Notes: a model not told the origin generated them from the sequence alone. Numbered from the stretch's first letter, positions 11,006 through 22,955 are shown. The stretch: 64,000 bases of DNA from Anodontia alba (GCA_964016985.1 OZ024825.1:2043501-2107500); one strand, 5' to 3'. Numbers and translations are program-made.

Positions 11006-11370
11006 ACAGTAGGTATATACATGGAACAGTCAGTGTAATGACCCTCTAGATGATCCATAGTTTAAACTGAGGTGTAATGGCCCTGTCAACAATATTTGTC
11101 AGGTTGAGCCATCTCTCAGAGAGAGGGAAAATGAAAACAAGAATTGGACAGCTGAGAAAAAGGCCCCAACCCCTAACTTGCTTCAAGGGAGGCATGAAGC
11201 ATCTAGTCAAAAGCCAATTATGGCAGGGCCACTCTTCTGGAGGTTTCAACAGAAGGCCACACTGCCCTATCACCCAGTAAACTTATTCTACTCAACTATA
11301 ATTATATGAATATAGACACAATTTCAAATTTGCTGTTCATTACCATGTTTAACCTAATTATTCAGACACC

Positions 11371-11584
11371 TTAACCCTGGTCCTGCTAACCCAGATAGGT
11401 CCAACATTGCAAACAGTGTAGATCCAGATCAGTTGGATTCTAAAGAAGCCAACTGATCTCGATCTGTACTGTTTGTCATTATTTAATTATGTGAATTTGT
11501 ATCAACAACCTTGATCAGGTAATTTAACTGGATAAAAATTAGGTAGCCCTGGTATCTTAATTTATTCAGCATGGCAAGGGTTAA
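11371..11584 (+). mobile_element. Family A MITE, copy 5
   Basis: TTAA-flanked and diverged. The core hairpin is intact (TAGATCCAGATCAGTTGG and complement), while the CTGATTGGCTGA block is mutated. Confidence 0.8.
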
Positions 11585-12420
11585 CTCCTAACCATACTTC
11601 TAAAGTTTTAACAAGCAAATTTTGGTGGCTGTAAATGAGTCAAAAATCTACTAGATGACTGGCAACTTGAGCAATGTGAACTCTGATCTGGGTCTACACT
11701 GTTTGCTCAGGCCTGTCTGTTCAAATACTTAGGGTACACATGGTAATCTAAGCAACATTTCAGTTGTGTAACTGACAGAATCCTAGTTTTTTTATTCAAA
11801 AACTAATAAAGTGAAAAATCTTATCTTATCTTATCGAGCATAAAAAAATTTCAAGCAACTTTTTGGAATTATCTGATTACCTAAATTCACATAACATCAA
11901 TTAATGCTTAGTGTCCATTGATTCTGTGAGTGGGCAACATCGACTCTCAAGATCTGGGTCTTCGCTGCCTATATATGGCATTAGGGCCCTTTTTGCATGT
12001 TACAGGTGACATATTTTTATCATTTCTCCATACATATGTTTTGGTACCCCTTAGAACCACCTTCAAAAGGTACTTGAGTATCTATAACAAACGTTTTCAT
12101 GGAAAAAAACAAGAAAACAAATCAATACTACTTGTTTGGGAAATGTGTCTTATCTTGAGTTATGACGATATTCAAATATGGTATACACCCGGTTACCTAT
12201 TCAGAAGCAGCACACAAATATTCAAATCTAAGTACTTACAAATTCAGCAAACACTGTGATTAGAAAATATATGAGACTTGATGCAAAATAAAGGGCTCTT
12301 AGGGCTTGCATTTGAATCAATCTTTCAGTGCACATGCACCATCCTTTAGCAAGTTCACATTTCTAGTTCTCTGACTGAAGATTATCCTTGGTCTACTGCT
12401 TATGTGAGCAAACGACATAG

Positions 12421-13065
12421 CATCACGAAAACACGCTTATATAGTGTTGTCCCCCTTAAACCCCACTTTTATACAATAAAACTTGGCTTTGCAGGGGTAT
12501 ACATTAATTTTCTTATTTCTGCTCAAAAACATAGATTGTGGGTACTTGTTAGAACTGCCTCTTTGAGGCAGTTCTAACAAGTACCCACAATCTATGTTTT
12601 GAGCAGAAATATAAAAACTACCAGAATTTTTCATCTGAAAGTTTCCATTTTTTGGAGGTAACATTCTCACTAGATTTGAATAGGCATGTTTTCATAATTG
12701 TATAGGTTCTGGCAGATGCAAAGGCTCACCTGAACCTCTGCTGTTCGCATAAAACTGGGGTTTACAGGGGTATTCATTAATTTTCTTACTTCTGCTCAAA
12801 AACATAGATTGTGGGTACTTGCTAGAACTGCCTCAGTGAAAAACATAGATTGTGGGTACTTGTTAGAACTGCCTCTTTGAGGCAGTTCTAACAAGTATCC
12901 ACAATCTATGTTTTGAGCAGAAATATGAAAACTACCAGAATTTTTCATCTGAAAGTTTTCATTTTTGGTGGTAACATTCTCACTAGATTTGAATAGGCGT
13001 GTTTTTGTAATGGCATAGGTTCTGGCAGATGCAAAGGCTCACCTGAACCTCTGCTGTTCACATAT
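12421..13065. mobile_element. Family F hairpin elements, tandemly duplicated
   Basis: The first unit (12421-12752) starts CATCACGAAAACACGCTTAT. It contains a long stem, GATTGTGGGTACTTGTTAGA...CTGCCTC/GAGGCAG and complement, and then ATTTGAATAGGCATGTTTTC. A second unit (about 12755-13065) repeats the stem and the right side, with an extra half-stem. Both units carry the same 3' flank, GGTTCTGGCAGATGCAAAGG. Confidence 0.7.
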
Positions 13066-13185
13066 GCTATAATGGCTCTTTTCCTTTGATGAGACTCATA
13101 TAATGTACTCTTGTAATTCTCCCTGTAAATCTCATCCAAATCTTTTAAGATACACAAACAGGCCTTTTCAACTTTATCATAATGC
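13043..13185 (-). pseudogene. Orphan exon-like open segment, unrecognised
   Basis: A 143-nt stretch lies between an AG (GTGTTTAG) and a good GTGAGC donor. It is open in one frame (phase 2 in, phase 1 out) and encodes about 47 protein-like residues, including YDKVEKACLCILKDLDEIY and a basic IIAYVNSRGS end. Its phases do not fit between the flanking CCDC17-like exons, so it is unlikely to be a constitutive exon of that gene. The last ~20 exon bases and the start of the intron recur at about 12705-12752 as part of a local tandem duplication. I do not recognise the family. It may be a captured exon, an exon of a nested minus-strand gene, or chance. Confidence 0.25.
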
Positions 13186-13189
13186 CTAA

Positions 13190-13758
13190 ACACCATAATC
13201 AATGCAATGAAAAACCAAATATGAATTCTTCATGTGTCTATATTCAGTCTGTAAATCCGAAATTTAAAAATATAAGACTCCAGATAAGGTGCTTAATGAT
13301 TAGTATGCTAGGTAAAAAATTTCAACATACAAGATTGTGTTCTTATTTTTCCCGAAAAAAAGGCCTGACATTTCATGCGTTGTCCCTTGAGGAAACATTT
13401 CCTTTAGAATGGTACATGTACATGTAACAAGCTATGTAATGGTGAAGATGATGTTGTGTTGCAAAACTTCTTGGCATCATTTGAAAACACAGAAAGAATA
13501 TAAAATAGAATGTGATGAAAAACATATGTAATATACAAATTGAAATATTTTTTAGTATACTCTACTTATATTACATGATTGGCCTCCATCCCTGCATTTT
13601 ATAAAAGTCAGAAATAATATCAAACAGTTAAAGATCATCATAGTAAGACAAAAGTCATGAGTAAAAGTTCTACAAAACATAAAAATGCAAGTAAAACAAG
13701 TAAATGTAAGTTAGAACTTTAACTTAAAGTGCCAACCACAAATGCAGATGACCATTTG

Positions 13759-13790
<32 letters not shown>

Positions 13791-14560
13791 CAGATATCAT
13801 TCACATGCAATGCCATGCCTTACTTTCTCAAAAACTTAATACATGTGATACCAAAAGAAAAAATAAATAGATAAATAAAAACAAGAACAGTGCGCTGCTA
13901 TGACCCTGATAATTAGGTCCAGGTCACTAAAATCTAATCAGTTCTTTGTTATGTCCCAATTATGTATCCATGAAAATTTGGTTAGAATCCAACCACTGGT
14001 TCATAAGATATTGAGCAGACAAGGAAGTTTGACGCCGACATCAACGCCAATGCCAACGGGATCCACACCAAAACCAATATGTTCCCCTCCCCTTAGGTGG
14101 GGGAACATAAAAATAAGACTGTCATCTGCTACACTTTTGCTTGGCACTTTGAGGATTCAAACAGAATACATAACATTAACTTATAATTTGACCATGGCTG
14201 TTAAATTCTAACAATAAAAAACTCAAATATTTAATTTATTACTCTATTTACCCTAAATATGCGGACAGACAGCTGTAAACAAACAGTGCAGACCTCAGTT
14301 AAACTGTTCACAAAGTTTGATACCTGCATGTCATTAAGCCAGCACCTGGTATTAAGCTGCACATGTTTAAATTTTGGGACAAGTACAGTTTTAACCTTTA
14401 CCACTCTCTGAGCAAATTTAGCAGACAACAAACTGAACCTACTTTTCTTATGGGAAAACTATTTCAAAATGTTGTCTGCTGACTTTTGCCCAGCATACTG
14501 AGTGTTAATAGAAGTAAAGGTAGTATTACATGTAGACTTAGATAAGGGGAGATCAATAGA
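13190..14560. other. Intronic sequence with fragmented Family E and J pieces
   Basis: A Family E-like element appears broken into 13717-13760 and 14118-14155 around a long poly(T) and a bivalve-type intronic repeat containing GACGCCGACATCAACGCCAA. A Family J-like start is at about 14245. No gene. Confidence 0.45.
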
Positions 14561-14945
14561 TATTTTCTCTATTTCTCCACAAAATCACATATTGTGGGTA
14601 CTCAGCAGAAGCAATTCGCTGTGTACCCAAATATTGCCCTTGATCCCTAAATAAAGGGGAACTGATGTTCAGGAGTGGCAACTGTCAACTGTGTTTTTAC
14701 CTACTTCTGAAAGGGTCTACTCTAAAAGGAAAGAATTTGCTACCATGGGGAGCAAATTCTTTCCTTTTAGAGCAGACCCTTTTTCAGAAGGGGTTTGGTG
14801 TGTAGGAAAGCAAACAGGAAATCACAAAAGTTGTCTCCCTTGTGTGAAAATTTATTGAGTTAATCCAATCCCCATAAATTTACAATAAAATAAGCTGAGT
14901 CCCTGTCTTGGATTTTTTATTTTATTAGGCATGTTACAAACTTAC

Positions 14946-15068
14946 ATCTAAATGAATGCTCATGCTAGAGTTACTATTACGCGAATACGGAGTTTTGCGT
15001 CCTGTTTTAACATCCATCGCTGGTAAAGGAAGGGCTGTCTTGCTCTCAAGTTCTCTTAACTTCTCATA
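14946..15068 (-). CDS. CCDC17: CCDC17-like gene, third coding exon
   Basis: The 123-nt exon (41 codons, phase 0-0) lies between a TTTCATTTCAG acceptor and a GTAAGT donor. It is too short and Met-poor to show up as a long open frame. It reads YEKLRELESKTALPLP, then a Lys/Arg/Ser-rich tail ending SMSIHLD. The start continues the coiled coil of the preceding exon; the rest looks like a disordered linker. It is placed in the gene because strand, order and phase all fit. Confidence 0.65.
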
Positions 15069-15163
15069 CTGAAATGAAACAGAAAAGATGTCTAACATTT
15101 ACCATTTGATGGAAAAATTTTTTTGACCAATTGTGCAATAAATATGTCATAGGGTTTTAATGC

Positions 15164-15352
15164 TTAACACTCTGGATAAAAAATTTTGGTATTTAAAATA
15201 TTTTTCATTTTTCCCATAAAACAGGATTTGACATTTCATGCAAATTGGCAGCAATTTGCATGAAATGTCATAACCTATTTTCTGGAAAAATTAAGAAAAA
15301 TATTTCAAAATGTCATCTGCTGAAAATTTAACACAGAGTGCTAAGTGTTTAA
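15164..15352. mobile_element. Family E snapback element (CAAATTG variant)
   Basis: TTAACACTCTGGATAAAAA to AGAGTGCTAAGTGTTTAA. The central inverted repeat is GACATTTCATGCAAATTG around GCAG, then CAATTTGCATGAAATGTC, extended by the AAACAGGAT/CCTATTTTC stems. Confidence 0.7.
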
Positions 15353-15879
15353 CATGTCTGCTGACAAATATGAACATTAATTGCTCTTCACTGCATAAAC
15401 AAGATCAATTCTTCTTTCAATGGTTAACGTTTACTGACTTTTGTAATTTTGTACAAAAAAATCTGTAAAATATAAAGATGAAACTGACGTAAGAAAAACT
15501 AAACACCTGATAATGATCAACAACTATTAGACCAACTGGCAAAGGTTTTATATTCTTATTGTGTATTTTGTGGGTCTTGTCTGGCTTGATTTCACTTCAC
15601 TGGGGAAAAGGGAGCTCATAGCTTTGCTTTATGTTGGTTTATAACTTGTTATGTCTGTCTTGGTTAGTTTACTCTTCCTCTTGATGTCATTGGTAGGCTT
15701 TCTTTCGTGATTGAGACCCTTCCTGGACATCTTTAATACCAGCAGAGCTGTGGAAATACCATGCCCGACTTGTCCAACTTGTCCCATTTCCCTGAGGACA
15801 AGTAAGAAATTTCAGTTTACTTGTCCTGAGACAAGTAATTCATAGATCTGGCTAGAAAGAGTATTCTGATTATAAGATA

Positions 15880-16470
15880 TATAATTTTCTTACTTCTCGA
15901 AGAAAACATGTTTAGGGTACTCCAGGGTGGCCACACATTTTTAGCAATCAAATTCCCTGATTTTTCCCTGACTTTTCCCTGATTTGATTTGATTTTCCCT
16001 GATTAAAAACCTTAATATTATCGCAATGGCCCCTACTTTTAGAAGTCATATACTGATTCAAATGCTGTCAAGTGACATGTTTATACACAATGCTATCACA
16101 ATATTCTTAATTAAATGAAAATTTATCTAAAATATGATGTACATGTGCTAATTTACTTTCATGGTAGTCAAAATCAAAACTGGTAAAATATATGGCCTCC
16201 AACCTCCCCTTGTAGCCACATCTGAACAGCTATAAAATTTGAATATTTTGACCTTACAAAGATAAGATTTTTTGACCTGATTTTTCCCTGATTTTCAGCA
16301 AAATTTCAAATTCCCTGATTTTTCCCTGCAGGGAATTTTTTTTCACCATTTTCCCTGTTTTCCAGAGTGTGTGGCCACCCTGTACTCATTAGAAGTGCCT
16401 CGGTGAGGTGCTTCTAATGAGTACCCACAACATATGTTTTCTCAGAGAAATAAGAAAAAAATGTCAATTT
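15880..16470. mobile_element. Family F hairpin split by a 460-bp CAGGGTGGCCAC element
   Basis: The left arm (TTACTTCTCGAAGAAAACAT...GGGTACTC) and right arm (TACTCATTAGAAGTGCCTCG...) would rejoin to an ordinary Family F stem. The element at 15923-16382 lies between them, with TACTC duplicated on both sides. Confidence 0.7.
15923..16382. mobile_element. CAGGGTGGCCACAC element with 5-bp target duplication
   Basis: Ends are CAGGGTGGCCACAC and GTGTGGCCACCCTG, a 14-bp inverted repeat. Next to each end lie clustered ATTCCCTGATTTTTCCCTGA-type motifs. The flanking TACTC at 15918-15922 and 16383-16387 is exact. It is non-autonomous with no coding frame; I do not assign a superfamily. Confidence 0.75.
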
Positions 16471-16656
16471 TCGGGCAAGTAAATCTTGGCTGGACAAGTG
16501 GATTTTGACCATTTACTTGTCCGTGGACAAGTAATAAAATTCGATAATTCCTCAACCCTGAATACCAGTGTTCTATCTTCAATGTTTAGGATAAGTAAGG
16601 TAATGAGTTATAGCATCAGAATATACATGGTACATATGGTAATCAAAGAACAACCT

Positions 16657-16880
16657 CTGTTGGGACATGCCAATTATGGCTCTGTTGGGACATGCCAATT
16701 GGGACATGCCAATTATGGCTCTGTTGGGACATGCCAATTGGGACATGCCAATTATTGGGACATGCCAATTGGGACATGTTGGGACATGTCTGTTGGGACA
16801 TGCCAATTATGGCTCTGTTGGGACATGCCCAACCTCTGTTGGGACATGCCAATTATGGCAATTATGCCAATTATGGCAAT
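16657..16880. repeat. TTGGGACATGCCAATTATGG minisatellite
   Basis: Compound array of TTGGGACATGCCAA (14 bp), with or without TTATGGCTCTG (25-bp form), ending in AATTATGGC copies. Confidence 0.85.
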
Positions 16881-16984
16881 TAATTATGGCTAATTACCAT
16901 ATACATGCAAAATATACAAAGAGCAAAGGCCCAGCTCAGCATAAAACAGCTCCAGATAAGGAGTTTTTGGGGGTTTTTTAAATA

Positions 16985-17110
16985 AAAAAGTATTGATATT
17001 TTTCATATCTTTCCACAAAAACCATATGTTGTGGGTACGCATTAGAAGCGCCGCGAGGCGCTTCTAATGCATACCCACAACTTATGTTTTAATGGATAAA
17101 TAAAGAAAAA
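16985..17110. mobile_element. Family F hairpin core
   Basis: ATGTTGTGGGTACGCATTAG plus AAGCGCC/GGCGCTT and complement, bracketed by TTTCCACAAAAACCATA and the paired ATAAATAAAGAAAAATA. The stem is longer than 40 bp. Confidence 0.75.
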
Positions 17111-17274
17111 TATATTTATCTGGACAGTCCCCTTATTTGGAGCTATGGTCTATATATCTCAACAGTCAGAAATTCCAGTTTTACTATACAGGCTACAATA
17201 TTCCATGGTTCCATAAGTAGAGACCCATGTTTAGGATGATGGTTATGCAAAATTATCAGGGACTTTAACCCTTG

Positions 17275-17668
17275 CCATGCTGAATAAATTAACCCTTGTC
17301 CTGCTAACAGGACATGCCTGTCTTATCAAAACAGTAAAGATCCAGATCAGTTGGCTTCTGAAGAAGCCAACTGATCTGGATCTGCACTGTTTGTCATTAA
17401 ATATGTGAATTTCTATCAAAAACCCGGATCAAGTAATCTGATTGGCTGGAAATTAGAAGTGGGTGTGGCATCTTAGTTTATTCAGCAAGGTAAGGGTTAA
17501 GATGCCACAACCACTTCTAATACTCAGCCAATCAGATTGCTTGGTTCAGATTGTTGATATAAATTCACATACATAATGACAAACAGTGCAGATCCAGATC
17601 CAACTGCTTTGGATCTACACTGTTTACAAAGGCAGGGAATATCTGGGTCCAGCAGGACCAGGGTTTAA
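17275..17668. mobile_element. Nested Family A pair: one copy inserted in the TTAA of another
   Basis: The outer copy is in reverse orientation, 17275-17288 plus 17501-17668. It is split exactly at its internal AATAAATTAAGATGCC site by a complete forward copy at 17289-17500, flanked on both sides by TTAA. An empty version of the site (AAATTAAGATGCC) can be read at 20590-20610 in another copy. This shows directly that TTAA is the duplicated target of Family A. Confidence 0.85.
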
Positions 17669-17799
17669 TAGTCCTTCCTACAGATGCTGTAAAACCTTTT
17701 CTTTTTCTTGTATGTTTGACATGGTTGAAAGGGTGTTTGAAAAGAATTGCTGATTTTGATCGGAAACGTTTAAAATGTAAGTACAGTAATAACAAATTT

Positions 17800-18790
17800 C
17801 TTTATTTCATGTCCTCAAAGTAGTTCCCATGACTAGAAATGCATAATTTCAGTCGATGAATCCACTTCTGAAATGCTGATCTAAATATACTGGTAGGGTA
17901 CTGGTATACGGCAGATCCAAGCACATGTCTGGACAGATATCTCCATCCAGCAAGAAAGGTTTCAATTTCAGAAAAAGGAAGAAGTCACAAGGGGTACGGT
18001 CTGGTGAATGAAGGTGAGGTAAAACTATTACCTTCCCTTTTGCAAAAGCATTATAACAATGGCAGACTTATGGACTCAGGTATTACCATGTGGGAGTTGG
18101 ACAGGTTTGAAACCAGTGACTGGATGCAATTTCTGACAGTACCACATCTTTGTAGTATTTTCCAGTAACACTTTTGCCCTATTTTACTGGAACCTGTATT
18201 ACAATGCCTTCATCAGAGAAGAAGATTGCATACAAAACCTTCTTAACGTGCATTTAGCAATTACTGGTCTCTTGTTGTTTTTGTTGGCCCATATTTTATT
18301 GCTAACCTTCCTAACAGTTTCATCACCAGACTTCATTTGCAAATTTCTTTTCATCATATTTTGGAAATATTTTGAGCAATTATTTGGCTATTTTAACTCT
18401 CTGCTTCTTTTGACCATCAATCAACAAATGAGACACTGACCTGGCAAAAATCTTACAAACATTCAAGACAGAATGTAATGAACTCTTGATAGTGAGATGC
18501 CAACCATTCATGCTATATCATGTACTGTAGACAATATCTTTTACTTTTGATGCAATTTCGTCACAAGATGCAGACTTTCGCCTTCCTGATTTGGATGCTT
18601 TTTCAATCCACTCTAACCCAGAATCAAATTTCTTTTTTCCATATATAAAGTGTGTCATAAGACACATAAGTAGAGCTCTCAACAGAACTTTCAGCAACTT
18701 TTTGTTTCAAAGTACAACCTCAGAGCAAGCTTTTATGTAGGCCAGTATTTCCTCCTTCTCGGCAACGCTTTAACTAACCATTCTTACTAA
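17800..18790 (-). pseudogene. Decayed mariner-type transposase, minus strand
   Basis: Reading the minus strand across several frameshifts and stops gives mariner landmarks in order: KSGDET (first catalytic Asp block), RPVIAKCT, a degraded HQTVPLVTSSFF in place of the HSPDLxPCDFFLFP block, and HGNYFEDM at the C terminus (17803-17826). The second catalytic block cannot be read cleanly. The protein would be a DDD transposase of the Tc1/mariner superfamily. It is clearly dead, and no terminal inverted repeats were identified. Confidence 0.7.
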
Positions 18791-19164
18791 AGTACTCAAT
18801 AACTGCTTATATTCAAATGGCAAATTATCTACCTTTCAATTAGATTTATGGGCAGATGTACACATCATTGTGTAGGTACTGAATAGTGCTATACAGGTAT
18901 GTACTGATTTGCTTCCAAGTTCCACATGGATATTAAGCAACAAAACAATAAGCAATTTTTTTGGAACACCCCTAGTCACTTTCAAATTCAGGTGAAAACT
19001 GAAAACCTCAAAGTTCATTCATGAGTGGGTGTCACCAAAAGTACGAACAAGTTCACTCAATACAAGATGTGGATTTAAGTTCTTATCTGAAGAAGGATCA
19101 AGCAGAGATTATCTAGCTTATGCTTACAGCGGGGATGGCCTAATTTGGCTGTTTCATTTACTGT

Positions 19165-19411
19165 TTAACTCTTTGCATGCTGGGTAATTTTGCATGCTTT
19201 TTTGTCGTCTGTGGATTTGTGGATTAACTTTTTCATAAAAAAAAGTTAAATTAACTTTTTCATAAAAAAATCTTTCTGGAATACCATCAGCATGTCAAAC
19301 AGTTTGGAATCAGATCAGGCCCGATGTTCTATCGGGCCTTATCTGGGTCTAAACTGTTTGCAAAGATTATAAGTAGATGACAAAAGTTGCCACTAGCAGA
19401 GAAAGAGTTAA
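19165..19411 (-). mobile_element. Family D MITE, plus a tandemly duplicated right half to 19571
   Basis: TTAACTCTTTGCATGCTGGG to GCAGAGAAAGAGTTAA. The core arms are CAAACAGTTTGGAATCAGAT and the complement with TAAACTGTTTGC. The right part plus the flanking sequence CAATTTTTAAGCTTTATCAG is repeated about 165 bp later, ending at another GAAAGAGTTAA (19568-19571). Confidence 0.65.
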
Positions 19412-19882
19412 AGCACCAATTTTTAAGCTTTATCAGGGACCAAAACTCCAAAAATATATATTAGTTTAATAACAACGTTTCCGACGTTTTGTTGGGCCTG
19501 ATCTGGGTTTAAACTGTTTGCAAAGACTATAAGTAGATGACAAAAGTCACCACTAGTGGGGAAAGAGTTAACGCATCAATTTTTAAGCTTTATCAGGGAC
19601 CATTACTCCAAAAATATATAAGTTAGTTTAATATTAATTCCATAAGGTGTTCCTAATACATGTACCAACATACACATAAAATTTCAGTGAAATCCAGGGA
19701 ATACAACTTAAGTTATTGCAGGGAAACCAATATTTTATGCTTATCAGAGGCCATATTTTGTGTTTGAATTGACACGTAAATATCGGTTTTGAAATAAACA
19801 TTTTTTTATCATTTCAATCATGGGATATAATTATGTGGGGCCAAAAAATTTGTCGGAACAGTAAATGGGTAAATATATTTAC

Positions 19883-20071
19883 CTCGACTTGGAGTTCTCT
19901 AATATCTTTGTATTTGGACAAAGGTAGCCTGTTTCTTCCATGTCTGGGTCGTGGCGAGCCGTGAATTTCTGCTTCCGTATCCTCCAGTTCATCTAGAAGC
20001 ATGCGCTCTTCCAAATCAACAAGATCTCTGTCACGTGACCGTCTCTTTTTCAGGTCCTGCAGCTGTTTGAC
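19883..20071 (-). CDS. CCDC17: CCDC17-like gene, second coding exon (coiled coil)
   Basis: The 189-nt exon is in phase 0 at both ends and encodes 63 residues, starting VKQLQDLKKRRSRDR and ending KDIRELQVE. The acceptor is a pyrimidine-rich CCTCCTTCATAAAG and the donor GTAAAT. A CAG nine bases downstream is an alternative acceptor in the same frame. The peptide is highly charged, with a heptad-like run (LEERMLLDELEDTEAEI) and then a basic Pro/Arg linker. The motif IRELQVE resembles the IRELQAE segment of vertebrate CCDC17. The intron before it is about 23.6 kb and the one after it about 4.8 kb. Confidence 0.72.
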
Positions 20072-20247
20072 CTTTATGAAGGAGGGACAACCGATCAGTC
20101 AGTCTAATATTCCTCTCAAAAAGAAGTCTTCAATTTTTTTTCTTGCTCACTCATTGTAAACCATCAAATTTCTCACATTTCAATAATTTGATGTCAAATT
20201 GCTTTAGAACAAAATTGTTTAGTATATACATGCTCATCAAAAAAAAA

Positions 20248-20450
20248 TAACCCTTAAAGTGCTAATCACAACTGCAGAGAAAGGAATTTTGGTTTTTCTT
20301 TTTCATATTTTTTTTTTTCAGAGAAAATGAGGCCTGACATTTCATGTGAATCATCTGCATAGCAGATGATTCGCATGAAATACCAAAGCTTATTTTCTCT
20401 GATGAATAATAAAATCAGAATGTCTGCTACAATTTTGCTTAGCCCTTTAA
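20248..20450 (+). mobile_element. Family E snapback element
   Basis: Starts AACCCTTAAAGTGCTAATCA and ends in GCCCTTTAA. The centre is a near-perfect inverted repeat: TGACATTTCATGTGAATCAT, CTGC at the turn, then GCAGATGATTCGCATGAAAT. Flanking CAGA...AAAATGAG/TTATTTTCTCTG stretches extend the pairing. Confidence 0.7.
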
Positions 20451-20540
20451 CCCATTTTAGTCTGGACACCCCTAAAAGGGTAACTGGCAAACAGTGCTGC
20501 ATCTGATCTGGGTCTGCACTGTTTGCATTAAATACAGGAA
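20447..20540 (-). mobile_element. Family B MITE fragment, and end of a Family E element
   Basis: Starts TTAACCCATTTTAGTCTGGA at a TTAA that also ends the Family E element on its left. It keeps one side of the core hairpin (CATCTGATCTGGGTCTGCAC) and is truncated before 20570. Confidence 0.6.
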
Positions 20541-20569
20541 TTTCTATAAAACATACATGTAGTAATAAA

Positions 20570-20812
20570 TTAACCCTTGTCATGCTGAATAAATTAAGAT
20601 GCCACGCCCACTTCTAATTTCCAGCCAATCAGATTACTTGATCGGTCTTTTGATAGAAATTCACATATTTAATGACAAACAGTGCAGATCCAGATCTGTT
20701 CAGAAGCCAACTGATCTGATCTACACTGTTTGTTAAGTGAAGAAGCCAACTGATCTGGATGTACACTGTTTGCTAAGACAGGGCATGTCGTGTTCAGCAA
20801 GAGAAGGGTTAA
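20570..20812 (-). mobile_element. Family A MITE, copy with duplicated half-hairpin
   Basis: Reverse-orientation copy flanked by TTAA. The segment GAAGCCAACTGATCTG(GAT)...ACACTGTTTG occurs twice in direct repeat, at about 20704-20732 and 20740-20772. The element is therefore ~30 bp longer than usual. Confidence 0.8.
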
Positions 20813-21525
20813 ATAATAAAAACTAACCATACACCCTGCTTTTGGAAACAGACTGGTCCAAAGAGTGGTGGTAGAGCAGTCCACTTGACATACATGGGCT
20901 AAAGGAAAAATACATATACAATGTATATTCTTTTCTCCATTACAAAAACTAGAAGCTGGAGCTCTCTCTGATGGATTTAACCGTTTTTAGCCCTCCAGAC
21001 CAAAGCAGCATCCACAAACAGTGTAAATCCATAATGAGTCATCTCATCAGGATCAATAAGTTTGCTTTTTTGTTTTAACTTTTAATTCTACCTCTTATTT
21101 GCAAAAGTGGTCCTGTCCAAATTCTTTGATGGAAAAGTCCATCTCAGAAACTCAGGGATGAAAGGGTTGATCTAGAGGGATCAAGTTCATTTGCAGAGAG
21201 CTTTTTCTAAGTTATCACCTTATTACCAGCATCTCAAAATAGAGTTTATGGGTTCTCAATACAAAAAGCATAAAAATCATTTATATTAAGAGCTGTCGCC
21301 TGACAGGGTAGCTCCCCTGAATCTTGCTTTGTCTCTAAAAACTTTAACCAAAAACTTTAACTTAAACTATTTCTAAGTCTGTGACCTTGACCTCAAGGTC
21401 ACTTGTGTAGGTCTGTATGGTACAACACAGAACTTCAGACCAGTATTTAACATCAGGGCAAGTATGAGCTACTTCTATTCAAAGATTCAGTAGACATAGC
21501 CTTTTAAAAACTTTAACCAACAACT

Positions 21526-21737
21526 TTAACCCTTGTCCTTCTGATTAAATTAACATACCACACCCATTTCTAATTTTCATCCAATCAGATTATTTGATCC
21601 TGATTGTTGATATACATTCACAATTAATGGCAAACAGTGCAGATCCAGATCAGCTGGCTTCTTCTGAAGCCAAGTGATTTGGATCTACACTGTTTGCAAA
21701 GGCAGGCTATATCCAGGTTCAGCAGGACAAGGGTTAA
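21526..21737 (-). mobile_element. Family A MITE
   Basis: TTAACCCTTGTCCTTCTG...CAGCAGGACAAGGGTTAA, reverse orientation with a full core hairpin. Confidence 0.85.
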
Positions 21738-21828
21738 CAAATGCCAAAGCCTAGACTGACGCAGATGCCATGGTGACTGCTATATAGCTCTACCTGTACT
21801 TTCATACCTGTAGGTGAGCTAACAAATA

Positions 21829-22047
21829 CACCACAACCTCTTTATAACACTATTGTTGGGGTCCATAGCATAAACCGTATTAGTTAAACAACCATGTTAT
21901 ATCCAAAGAAAAATGTATAGTTTATATTGAAAAATGACCATTTATGGTCATTTTTCAATATAATCTATACATTTTAGGATCCATCTTTGAACCGTGTTAT
22001 ATCCAAAACTGTTTTATAACGAACCATGTTATAAAGAGGTTGTAGTG
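21829..22047. mobile_element. Family H MITE (CACTACAACCTCTTTATAAC ends), TA target
   Basis: CACCACAACCTCTTTATAAC pairs with GTTATAAAGAGGTTGTAGTG, with TA on both outer sides. Subterminal ACCGTATTAGTTAAAC/GAACCGTGTTATATCC blocks flank a central TGACCATTTATGGTCA palindrome. TA flanks suggest a Tc1/mariner-type MITE. Confidence 0.8.
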
Positions 22048-22955
22048 TAGGAATTTTATGGAATGTATGAAGACTGATAGAATATACAGAATCTACTTAA
22101 ATACCGACACGGCGGGCAACAAAATTAATTTTATCAGATACAAATGTATTTATTTTCAGATATTTATAAGGAAAATAAACTTTGGAATGGAATAACCAAA
22201 AATTAGGATCCCTGGCTACAGTCTGCACATTTAGATATTCTTTACAGTGAATACAGAGGAACCTTAACACATGGTCACCTCTAAACAACAGCCACTTTTT
22301 TTATTACCAAGTGCTATTTCATTGTGTTTAATCTCTGTACAAGAGCCAACTCTCTACAACAGCCAAGTTTGTGTCTTCCCAAGTATGGTTGTTGTAGGCA
22401 GGTTGCACTGTATGGGCCAAAAATTAAATATGTGGGCAAATAAAATTTGAACGCAATCGATTTCTTTATTTTCTAGATACTCAGCTAAAACAAAATTTTG
22501 ACATCAATCATGGGCCTTAACTCTGTTGAAAATTTATAAAATTGGCCCATTTTCAATCCCAGCCAAGATCTAGTCAATATCAATGTGTATATGCAAGCTG
22601 ATCAAAATCCAAAACTGTGTTGAGTGTTAACAAAATCTACAATCCCAAACCACCAGAAGAATGATACTAGTCAAGTAAGAAAATGGAAATACAGTGCTGA
22701 TGGACAGCACTATGGATGGACACATAAATATTATAACATAATACCTGATGACTATTGCATGGCAGGGTATAAAAATATGACATAAAACTTCCTTCATGGT
22801 ATTTTCTGTGAAAAAGATTTGATACCATGTTAATACAAAAAGCAACTGTTAAAGTCTCTACACCATATTTCATGTAAGAAAAAGACTTAACTCATGTAAA
22901 CAAGGCTTAAATGTATTGTCATTGCAATATGTTCTTCATCTGACAGTCTTTACAT

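Noticed and set aside
16486..16893. 135-residue open frame and its overlapping shadows
   Set aside because: It is a translation of the TTGGGACATGCCAA minisatellite, repetitive in all frames and both strands.
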